Assembly (NCBI GenBank): GCA_903867275.1
Contig: CAIPQY010000328.1
Span: 1-5,456, forward strand
Source: an uncultured bacterium
GTDB taxonomy: Bacteria; Planctomycetota; Phycisphaerae; Phycisphaerales; SM1A02
DNA length: 5,456 nucleotides
Direction: 5' to 3'
Part shown: positions 1 to 5,456 of the stretch, piece by piece
Layout of the letters: each line of letters starts with the position of its first letter
Numbering within the stretch: the stretch's first letter is position 1
The notes under the pieces: generated by a model
Told to the model about the DNA's origin: nothing
The model's input: only the letters and a program-made list of their open reading frames with translations
The model's database searches: none
Translations under genes and position numbers: made by a program

Positions 1-1
1 C

Positions 2-538
2 ACGCTGTGGAGCCGACTCGACACCGCCGAACGCGCGCGATTCCTTCGACATGCACGCGCCATGTGGGACGTGCATCGCCATCGCACCGCCCCCGCCGTG
101 CACGCCCACATCGAGCGGCTTGAACGCGAAGGCACGCTGCGCCGAATGCCCTGCCGACTCCTCGATGCATCGGCCAACGACACCGGCATCACGCTGCGCG
201 CGCGCACCCGCGACGGCATCGAACACACCATCCGCGCCAACTGGGTGGTGAACTGCTCGGGCCCCGCACCAAACGGCGCCGCGCGCACGGACCCCGTGGT
301 CGCCTCGCTGCTGCGCGCCGGCATGGCACAGGAAGATGCGCTTGGCCTCGGCATCCAATCCGACGCGGATGGCCGCGTGCTGGACACCAACGGGAAACCC
401 ACACCGGGCCTGCTGGTGGTTGGCACCCTGCGCCGCCCCGCCCTGTGGGAGAGCACCGCGGTGCCCGAACTGCGCACGCAGGCTGCTGCGGCCGCCAAGG
501 CCATCACCGACGCCGCCCTGGCGCACGCCGCCCGCTGA
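2..538 (+). CDS. YdhS-like FAD/NAD(P)-binding protein, C-terminal part
   Basis: This is the C-terminal 178 residues of a gene that enters from the left edge; the frame is open from base 2 to a TGA at 536-538. It resembles the uncharacterised FAD/NAD(P)-binding proteins of the YdhS/COG4529 type, which have a Rossmann-like dinucleotide fold. Visible family hallmarks, numbered from the window edge, are a W-D-V-H-R-H-R segment at about 22-28, a strand ending VVNCSGP at 82-88, LGLGI at 114-118, and the closing VVGTLRRPALWESTAVPELR stretch at about 139-158. In such proteins the last segment normally contributes to the flavin pocket and is followed by an Ala-rich terminal helix, as here. The N-terminal GxGxxG dinucleotide loop lies outside the window. 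The substrate and reaction of the family are not established, so none is assigned. An ATG at 62 lies inside the conserved region and is not the real start. The next gene follows after 104 bases on the same strand. The assignment comes from recalled family patterns, not a search. Confidence 0.84.
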   Translation, partial: TLWSRLDTAERARFLRHARAMWDVHRHRTAPAVHAHIERLEREGTLRRMPCRLLDASANDTGITLRARTRDGIEHTIRANWVVNCSGPAPNGAARTDPVVASLLRAGMAQEDALGLGIQSDADGRVLDTNGKPTPGLLVVGTLRRPALWESTAVPELRTQAAAAAKAITDAALAHAAR

Positions 539-642
539 CATCGCGCAGACCGCACAGGCGGAACCATCGAAGGCTTCAGTCGGGCATCGATCACGCCGAT
601 GTGCATGACGGTGGCGATTTCGCCCCAACGGATAGCCTTCCC
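539..642 (+). other. 104-base spacer before the kinase gene, no clear promoter
   Basis: The gap between the flavoprotein stop and the kinase start has no convincing -35/-10 pair and no strong ribosome binding site. The only structure seen is a small GGCG/CGCC hairpin with a 4-base loop (613-624), about 18 bases before the start. Whether the kinase has its own promoter or is read from the upstream gene cannot be decided from the sequence. Confidence 0.4.
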
Positions 643-3600
643 ATGACCACCTTCATGACGCCACGCGAATCAATGCCTGGGCCACGCGATCCCGACGCCT
701 CCGAGCGCACGCTGGGCACGCCGCCCGTATCGCTCGGTGGCGACGTGCGCATCACCGAGGGCGCCATGATCGGCCACTATCAGGTCAAGCGCCTGATCGG
801 CGCTGGTGGCATGGGCCGCGTCTACGAGGCGCAGCAGGAGAATCCCCGACGCACCGTGGCCATCAAGCTCATGGGCAAGGGCGTGGCCAGCGCCAGCGCG
901 CTTCGTCGCTTCGAATTCGAGGCGCAGGTGCTTGCGCACCTGAAGCATCCCGGCATCGCGCAGATCTACGAGGCTGGCAGCTTCGACGACGGCACGGGCG
1001 GCCTGCCGTGGTTCGCGATGGAATACATCAGCAACGCGAAGCCCATCACCGAATACGCGCGCGACGCCAAGCTGGGCACACGCGAACGCATGCGGCTGTT
1101 CAAGCAGGCGTGCGAGGCGGTGGCACACGGACACCAGCGCGGCGTGATCCACCGCGACCTGAAGCCCACCAACATCCTGGTGGATGGCGGTGGCCAGGTG
1201 AAGGTGATCGACTTCGGCGTGGCACGCACCACCGACAGCGACATGGTGGTGAACACCCTGCAGACGGATGTGGGCCAGCTGGTCGGCACGGTGCAGTACA
1301 TGAGCCCCGAGCAGTTCGACGCCGATCCGCATGACCTCGACATCCGCAGCGACGTGTACGCGCTGGGCGTGGTGATGTACGAGCTGCTGAGCGGACGCCT
1401 GCCCTACGACCTTCGCAAGAAGGCCATCCACGAGGCGGCACGCGTGGTGCGCGAAGAGGACCCCGCGCGCCTGTCCACCATCACCCCCACGCTGCGCGGC
1501 GACCTGGAAGTGATCGTGGCCAAGGCCATGGCCAAGGAGCGCGGCCAGCGCTACGCCAGCGCCAGTGCGCTGTCCGACGACATCGGCCGCTATCTCGATC
1601 AGGAACCCATCACCGCGCGCGCACCCGGCGTGCTGGAGACCATGCGTCGCTTCGGCAAGCGGCATCGCGTGGTGAGCGCGGCCATTCTCGCCGCCTTCGC
1701 GGTGCTGTCGATCAGCGTGGTGGTGGTCAGCGTGCTGTACCTGAATCTGCAGCGCAAGAGCCAGGAGATCGCGCAGAAGAACGACAGCCTGGCCTTCGAG
1801 CAGACCCTCGCCGAGAATGCGCGGCGCGAGGCGGAAGCCGCCCGCACCCACAGCGACGAGGCGCTGCGCAGCCTGCAGTCAGAGACCTACGTGAGCGCGA
1901 TCCGCCGCGCCACCAGCGCCATGTCCAGCGGCCGCACGGACATCGTGTCGCAGGAAATGGGCTCGATCGACGCCCTGAAACTGCCGGACGTGACGCGACG
2001 CTTCGAGTGGCGGCTGCTGCACGCGGCCACGCACCCCGAACTGGCGGTGATCGACACGCACGGCGGCACCACGCAGGCGGTGGCGTGCAGTCCCGACGCG
2101 CGCACCATCGCCACCGCCGGCGACGACGGCATCGTGCGACTCTGGAACGCCGACACCGGATCCCCGCTGGCCGAACTCAAGGGCCACGCAAGTCGCGTGA
2201 ACGCGCTCATCTTCAGCCCCGATGGAAGTCTGCTGGCCTCGGCCGGCGATGATGCCACCGTGCGACTGTGGGATCCGCGCACCAGCACGGGCGTGCTGCT
2301 CGGCGAACTCAAGGGCCATGGCGCGCCCGTTCGCGCGGTGGCGTTCGCGCCCGACGGACGCACGATTGCCACCGGCTCCGCGGATCGTTCGGTCAAGATC
2401 TGGGATGCGGCCTCGCACGCCTGCACGCGCTCGCTGCAGGGCCATGGCAAGGCCGTGCGCGCGCTCGCGTTCGCGTCGGATGGCGCCACGCTCGCCAGTG
2501 CATCGAGCGACGGCACCGTGCGGGTGTGGAATCTGGCCACCGCCACCACGCTTCGCACGCTTGAGGAGCATCCGGGCGAGATCACGTGTCTGGCGCTTTC
2601 ACCCGATGGACGCACGCTGGCCGACGGTTTCGCCGACGGCACGCTGCAGTGGTGGAACCTTGCCGATGGCACGCGCCTTGGCGACACCACGCTCGACGCC
2701 GCGCTCACAGGACTGGCATTCGCACCGGCGCGTGGTACGCCCCTGCTGCTGGCCGCCACCACCAAGGGTGTGTCGCGCATCGATCCCGTCAAGCACGCAC
2801 TGCTCGCCGCACCCACCGGCGAACGAGTGCCGGCATCGGCGATCGCCTTCCTGCCCGATGGCACGCGCTACGCCACAGGCGGCGCCGACGGCACGCTTCG
2901 CGTGTGGGATGCCACGGCCAGCGACGCGAATGAACGCATCACCGCGCTGACAGGCCCCACGCAGGCCGTCTCCTTCGCGCCGGGCACCACGCATGTGCTC
3001 GCCGCCAACGGCGAACAAGGCGCGGTGCAGCTCTGGAACACCGATGGCCCGCGCGCCCTGGCCACGCTCGCGCACGCCGGCGAGCGCGTGCAGTGCGTCG
3101 ACTTCACGCCGAATGGTCGCCTGCTGGTCACGGGCGCCGCCGACGGCGCACTGCTGCTGTGGAATGCGGAGGCGGGCACGCTTCAAGCAACGCTGCAGGC
3201 GAGCGGTGCCTCCATCGATGCCGTGGCCATCTCGCCCGACGGTCGCACCATCGCATCGGCAGGGCCCGACCGCATCGTGCGCCTGTGGGATCTCGACACG
3301 GGCAAGGTGTTCGCGCAGCTCACGGGCCACGCCGGGAACGTGCGCAGCCTGGCCTTCACCCCCAACGGTGCGCTGCTCGCATCGGGCAGCGAGGATGGCG
3401 CGATCCGCCTGTGGGACACCACGACCCGCGCGATGACGGCCAGCATGCCGGGACATGCCGCCGCCGTCCGATCGCTCGCGTTCTCGCCGGATGGTGCCAC
3501 CCTGGCATCCGCATCACAGGATCGCAGCGTGCGTCTGTGGAACGTGGCGAATCGCGCGCTGATGACCACCATGCAGGGCCACGAGAGCGATGTGACGGCG

Positions 3601-3852
3601 GTGGCTTTCGATCCGGCGGGCAAGACCGTGGCCAGCGGATCGAAGGATGGCACCGTGCGCCTGTGGGACACCGCCAGCGGCAAGGAACTCGCGGTGCTGT
3701 CGCCGCAGGCGGGCGGCATCACCGGCCTCGCCTTCATGGATGATGGAAGCACGCTGGCATGCGGAGGCGAGGCGAACGCCATCGCGCTGATCCGTGCGGA
3801 ACCGAAGTCCGTCGTGATGCCGCGTCGCGCCGCGCTGCCGCGCATGCACTGA
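643..3852 (+). CDS. Membrane-anchored Ser/Thr protein kinase with 14 WD40-type blades
   Basis: This is a complete 1069-residue Hanks-type (PknB-like) Ser/Thr kinase that phosphorylates proteins in the cytoplasm; its targets are unknown. The kinase domain spans about 46-318: glycine loop G53-A-G-G-M-G58, catalytic K75 (VAIK), probable helix-C E93, H170-R171-D172 with K174 and N177, D190-F-G, and S221-P-E-Q. All catalytic residues are present, so it should be active. A single membrane helix lies at about 343-367, followed by a charged helical or coiled-coil linker (368-415) and a FEWRLLH segment (454-460) common in planctomycete kinase-WD40 fusions. WD40-type blades fill 466-1052, placing them on the outer side of the membrane and the kinase inside. 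They probably bind a protein partner or signal; this is inference. The frame is open upstream to 445, but that would overlap the flavoprotein gene. ATG 643 was chosen although its ribosome binding site is weak (GGA at 630-632). ATG 655 or 673 is also possible, as the first 45 residues look disordered. The gene converges on the lipoprotein gene. Confidence 0.96.
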   Translation: MTTFMTPRESMPGPRDPDASERTLGTPPVSLGGDVRITEGAMIGHYQVKRLIGAGGMGRVYEAQQENPRRTVAIKLMGKGVASASALRRFEFEAQVLAHLKHPGIAQIYEAGSFDDGTGGLPWFAMEYISNAKPITEYARDAKLGTRERMRLFKQACEAVAHGHQRGVIHRDLKPTNILVDGGGQVKVIDFGVARTTDSDMVVNTLQTDVGQLVGTVQYMSPEQFDADPHDLDIRSDVYALGVVMYELLSGRLPYDLRKKAIHEAARVVREEDPARLSTITPTLRGDLEVIVAKAMAKERGQRYASASALSDDIGRYLDQEPITARAPGVLETMRRFGKRHRVVSAAILAAFAVLSISVVVVSVLYLNLQRKSQEIAQKNDSLAFEQTLAENARREAEAARTHSDEALRSLQSETYVSAIRRATSAMSSGRTDIVSQEMGSIDALKLPDVTRRFEWRLLHAATHPELAVIDTHGGTTQAVACSPDARTIATAGDDGIVRLWNADTGSPLAELKGHASRVNALIFSPDGSLLASAGDDATVRLWDPRTSTGVLLGELKGHGAPVRAVAFAPDGRTIATGSADRSVKIWDAASHACTRSLQGHGKAVRALAFASDGATLASASSDGTVRVWNLATATTLRTLEEHPGEITCLALSPDGRTLADGFADGTLQWWNLADGTRLGDTTLDAALTGLAFAPARGTPLLLAATTKGVSRIDPVKHALLAAPTGERVPASAIAFLPDGTRYATGGADGTLRVWDATASDANERITALTGPTQAVSFAPGTTHVLAANGEQGAVQLWNTDGPRALATLAHAGERVQCVDFTPNGRLLVTGAADGALLLWNAEAGTLQATLQASGASIDAVAISPDGRTIASAGPDRIVRLWDLDTGKVFAQLTGHAGNVRSLAFTPNGALLASGSEDGAIRLWDTTTRAMTASMPGHAAAVRSLAFSPDGATLASASQDRSVRLWNVANRALMTTMQGHESDVTAVAFDPAGKTVASGSKDGTVRLWDTASGKELAVLSPQAGGITGLAFMDDGSTLACGGEANAIALIRAEPKSVVMPRRAALPRMH
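1669..1743 (+). other. Segment encoding the kinase's single membrane helix
   Basis: Codons 343-367 encode an uninterrupted hydrophobic run of Val, Ile, Leu and Ala. It is preceded by a basic cluster (R335, R336, K339, R340, H341, R342) and followed by a charged Gln/Glu/Lys-rich linker. By the positive-inside rule the N-terminal kinase is cytoplasmic and the propeller region is outside, as is usual for PknB-like receptors. Confidence 0.85.
2038..3798 (+). repeat. Tandem array of 14 WD40-type blade repeats within the kinase gene
   Basis: The coding sequence repeats about every 126 bases (42 residues). The blade-ending tryptophan falls at residues 501, 543, 587, 629, 671, 755, 798, 840, 882, 924, 966 and 1008. 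The spacing is 42 except for one step of 44 and one of 43, and a double step of 84 between 671 and 755. Blades 6 and 14 keep the register but have Ile (713 and 1050) in place of Trp. Most blades carry an F-x-P-D/N-G turn and a D/E-G-x-V-R-L-W-D/N strand. Fourteen blades would suit two seven-bladed propellers. Short exact DNA matches survive between blades, for example 14 bases at 2173-2186 and 2305-2318, and 15 bases at 3276-3290 and 3654-3668. This indicates growth by duplication. Confidence 0.92.
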
Positions 3853-3857
3853 GGCCG

Positions 3858-3874
3858 TCGCCGTTCAGCGGCGA
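3858..3874. terminator. Possible bidirectional hairpin between convergent gene ends
   Basis: A perfect 6-base inverted repeat (TCGCCG / CGGCGA) with a 5-base loop sits across the end of the minus-strand lipoprotein gene; its loop includes most of that gene's stop codon. On the plus strand the stem can be extended outward by a G-U pair and then, past one unpaired base (3856), by three more pairs (3853-3855 with 3876-3878). No T-tract follows on either side, so it is not a canonical intrinsic terminator. Only 12 bases separate the two stops, so this is the only obvious structure that could end both transcripts. The function is inferred, and chance is possible in such GC-rich DNA. Confidence 0.35.
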
Positions 3875-4893
3875 TGCCGCAGCACGAACCACGCGCACGC
3901 CGCGGCCACGCCCACCAGCGCCAGCAGCACGACGCCCGCAAGCAGGATGGACTCGCGCACCACTTCGCGGACGGACACGGGTTCGGGCACGCGCATCGCC
4001 AGGCCATTGATGCGCTCGCCAAGTTCAAGCAGCGACTTCGACACCTCTTCCAGTCCGCGCTGCTGCGACGCCACGCTCCTGGCGAGCGCGTCCAGCGCCT
4101 TCGCATGCGAGTCCAGTCCAGGCCCGATCTGCGACAGGGAGCGATCCACGCTCGTCACGCGTTCGCTGTCCATGGTGATCGCGATGGCGGTCTGCGCCTC
4201 CCATCCCACCAGGGTGGAGGTTCGACTCACCAGCCACAGCACCTGCTGTCCAAGCAGTCGCGTCTGCTGCAGCTGACGCGCGGTGTCGTTCAGGCTGCTG
4301 AACATGTCGTCGCCACCGGCCTTGAACACCTCCACGCGCGTACCGGTCTGGTCGGCAAGATCGTCCAGTCGGAACAGGCCGGCCATCAGCAGATTCGGAT
4401 GCGTGCCGAAGAAAGCCTCCACCGCCATGTCGATGCGCGCCAGGCGATCGGGCGAGAGGTACGCCACCGCCAGTTCCCGCACATGCTCCGCCACGGCGCC
4501 GTGGGTGCGCGCGCAGTCGAAGTCCTTGAACTCGTCGATGCAGGCCGAGCGGTTCTCGCACGATCGCAGCGCCACGCGCGACCACACATAAAGGTCCACC
4601 AGATCGCCTTCAGGATCGGGCCCCAGCACCAGCGCCCGCGCGTTCGCGGTGGCCTCGTTGCGGATCACGGCGATGGCGGCCAGTTGCCGCCCCGGAATCT
4701 TGGCCGCGAAGCCCGCGACATACGCCTCCTGGAACTTGGAGGCCACGTAGTCCGCCGTGTCGAGCAGGCGACCGCTCAATTCCACGGCATCGCGCTTGGG
4801 CGTCCTCTGCAGATCCTGCATGCCGCCGCCTGCGCATGCTGCGAGGCAGCACAGCGTGAAAGCGCTCAGGCACTGGAGGACGCTGCGGATCAT
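3865..4893 (-). CDS. Coiled-coil lipoprotein with C-terminal membrane helix, unknown function
   Basis: I do not recognise this 342-residue protein as a named family. It starts with a lipoprotein signal: M-I-R, a hydrophobic stretch, then the lipobox L17-A-A-C20 followed by A-G-G-G, so C20 should be lipidated after signal peptidase II cleavage. The body looks almost wholly helical. It has three close cysteines (C112, C118, C127), a hydrophobic middle (about 157-180), and heptad-like leucine spacing at about 245-300 suggesting a coiled coil. A Pro/Val linker (302-308) leads to a second membrane segment at about 315-337, ending in a basic R-H-R-R tail. ATG 4893 was chosen because it places the signal peptide exactly at the N-terminus; the frame stays open further upstream, but that stretch overlaps the protease gene in another frame. 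There is no clear Shine-Dalgarno sequence; an inverted repeat sits there instead. The gene lies 41 bases downstream of the CPBP protease gene and is probably co-transcribed with it. The real membrane (inner or outer) and the partner are unknown. Confidence 0.85.
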   Translation of the reverse strand: MIRSVLQCLSAFTLCCLAACAGGGMQDLQRTPKRDAVELSGRLLDTADYVASKFQEAYVAGFAAKIPGRQLAAIAVIRNEATANARALVLGPDPEGDLVDLYVWSRVALRSCENRSACIDEFKDFDCARTHGAVAEHVRELAVAYLSPDRLARIDMAVEAFFGTHPNLLMAGLFRLDDLADQTGTRVEVFKAGGDDMFSSLNDTARQLQQTRLLGQQVLWLVSRTSTLVGWEAQTAIAITMDSERVTSVDRSLSQIGPGLDSHAKALDALARSVASQQRGLEEVSKSLLELGERINGLAMRVPEPVSVREVVRESILLAGVVLLALVGVAAACAWFVLRHRR

Positions 4894-4894
4894 G

Positions 4895-4914
4895 GGTCGC
4901 AAAGGTACGCGACC
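4895..4914 (-). promoter_or_regulatory. Inverted repeat directly upstream of the lipoprotein start codon
   Basis: A perfect 6-base inverted repeat (GGTCGC / GCGACC, 8-base loop) ends one base before the lipoprotein ATG and occupies the place where a ribosome binding site would be. In the minus-strand mRNA it could fold into a hairpin that affects initiation, or it could mark the intercistronic junction after the protease gene. It could also be an operator half-site pair. No purine-rich Shine-Dalgarno sequence is visible nearby. The role is inference only. Confidence 0.3.
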
Positions 4915-4934
4915 AGGGCCCGCGCGTGGCACGC

Positions 4935-5456
4935 TCACCCGTTCAGCAGCAGGTTCATCGCCAGCAGCACGCCGTTGTGGAATCCATGCGCCACCATGCC
5001 CGGCGCCACGCTGCCCGACCATTCCCGCGTGATGCAGAAGCCGATCGACACGCCCGCCAGCGCCGGCACCGCCAGCACACCCTGCGGATGGATGGCCGCG
5101 AAGATGGTTGCGCTGAACAGCATCGCCGCCGTGATGGACAGCCACCGCGGCCAGCCCCAGGTCTGCTGCCGCACATGCCCGTACAGCAGTCCGCGAAACA
5201 CCGTCTCCTCCACCACCGGCGCGGCGATGCTGGCCACCACGAACAGCGCCAGCTTCATGCCGGCGTCCGCGCCCGGCAGCAATTCCTGCACCGGATGGCT
5301 GACATCCTGGAAACTGCGATCGCCCATCGCGCTGGCAAGCCACTGACCGATCGCCACGCCAAGACCCATGAAGGGCAGCGCACACACGTAACTGGCCGCG
5401 CTCATCCACGCCAGACGCCACACGCTGCCGGGCATGCGAAGGCCGGTGGCATCACG
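4935..5456 (-). CDS. CPBP family intramembrane metalloprotease, probably 5'-truncated by window
   Basis: This encodes a CPBP (CAAX protease/bacteriocin-processing, Abi; Pfam PF02517) membrane metalloprotease, a family related to eukaryotic Rce1 that cleaves within or next to membranes. All three family motifs are present, numbered from the ATG at 5435: E76-E77-x-x-x-R81, F112-x-x-x-H116 and H150-x-x-x-N154. The catalytic glutamates and metal- or water-binding histidines are intact, so it should be active. Hydrophobic segments lie at about 10-31, 60-75, 98-115, 119-135 and 155-164. From 5435 the protein would be 166 residues, short for the family, and the frame stays open to the window edge. 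I therefore treat the gene as partial, with 173 codons before the stop visible; a true start at 5435 is possible but less likely. Its stop lies 41 bases before the lipoprotein start, suggesting one transcript. The substrate is unknown. Members serve in bacteriocin maturation or immunity and in membrane protein processing, and none of these roles can be chosen from the sequence. Confidence 0.92.
   Translation of the reverse strand, partial: RDATGLRMPGSVWRLAWMSAASYVCALPFMGLGVAIGQWLASAMGDRSFQDVSHPVQELLPGADAGMKLALFVVASIAAPVVEETVFRGLLYGHVRQQTWGWPRWLSITAAMLFSATIFAAIHPQGVLAVPALAGVSIGFCITREWSGSVAPGMVAHGFHNGVLLAMNLLLNG

Noticed and set aside
613..624. GGCG-ATTT-CGCC hairpin before the kinase start as a regulatory element or terminator
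   Set aside because: A four-base-pair stem with no T-tract is too weak and too likely by chance in this base composition to support a function.
670..1851. 393-codon open frame antisense to the kinase domain
   Set aside because: It lies wholly opposite a kinase gene with intact catalytic motifs. Its translation is His/Ala/Val-rich with no recognisable domain, as expected from the complement of GC-rich codons.
1879..3456. Several long minus-strand open frames opposite the WD40 region (for example 1887-2864 and 2599-3456)
   Set aside because: They are the repetitive complement of the WD40 coding sequence, with no domain, start context or independent support.
2038..3798. 126-base periodicity considered as a DNA repeat element such as a CRISPR or minisatellite
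   Set aside because: The period is a whole number of codons, the units are diverged at DNA level, and each encodes a WD40 blade; the structure is a protein repeat.
3874..5346. 490-codon plus-strand open frame across the lipoprotein and protease genes
   Set aside because: The minus strand here carries a lipobox protein and all three CPBP motifs. The plus-strand translation is His/Arg/Gln-rich low-complexity sequence spanning two genes.
4894..5421. N-terminal extension of the lipoprotein frame up to 5421
   Set aside because: It overlaps the CPBP protease gene in a different frame, reads as Gly/Arg-rich shadow sequence, and would bury the signal peptide in the middle of the protein.
1..5456. 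A defence or bacteriocin system built around the CPBP protease and the kinase
   Set aside because: CPBP proteases and kinase-WD40 fusions occur in many housekeeping contexts. No toxin, bacteriocin peptide, ABC exporter, nuclease or mobile-element marker is visible, and the two genes are on opposite strands.

Overview
The window is GC-rich and gene-dense. It fits a planctomycete, most likely of the Phycisphaerae. That placement is an inference from protein style: a Hanks-type Ser/Thr kinase with the activation-segment signature typical of Phycisphaerales kinases, fused through one membrane helix to a long WD40 array. I could run no database search, so it is not proven.

The layout is two genes on the plus strand facing two genes on the minus strand. 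The left edge holds the C-terminal part of a YdhS-like FAD/NAD(P)-binding protein (2-538, +). After a 104-base gap comes a complete 1069-residue membrane-anchored Ser/Thr kinase with 14 WD40-type blades (643-3852, +). Only 12 bases separate its stop from the stop of an oppositely oriented gene for a coiled-coil lipoprotein that also has a C-terminal membrane helix (3865-4893, -). Upstream of that, 41 bases away on the same strand, is a CPBP-family (CAAX protease-like) intramembrane metalloprotease (4935-5456, -) whose N-terminus is probably cut by the window edge.

The kinase gene may be read from its own promoter or from the flavoprotein gene's transcript; I see no convincing promoter in the gap. 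The protease and lipoprotein genes are probably co-transcribed. Two short perfect inverted repeats stand out. One lies across the convergent gene ends (3858-3874). The other lies immediately upstream of the lipoprotein start codon (4895-4914).

I see no RNA gene, CRISPR array, insertion sequence or other mobile element. All four gene products can be placed broadly except the lipoprotein, which is the least understood. The most noteworthy points are the very regular 42-residue WD40 period with exactly two tryptophan-less blades (6 and 14 of 14), and the lipoprotein's apparent double membrane anchoring. Nothing here amounts to a clearly new multi-gene system, and any functional link between the left and right gene pairs is speculation.
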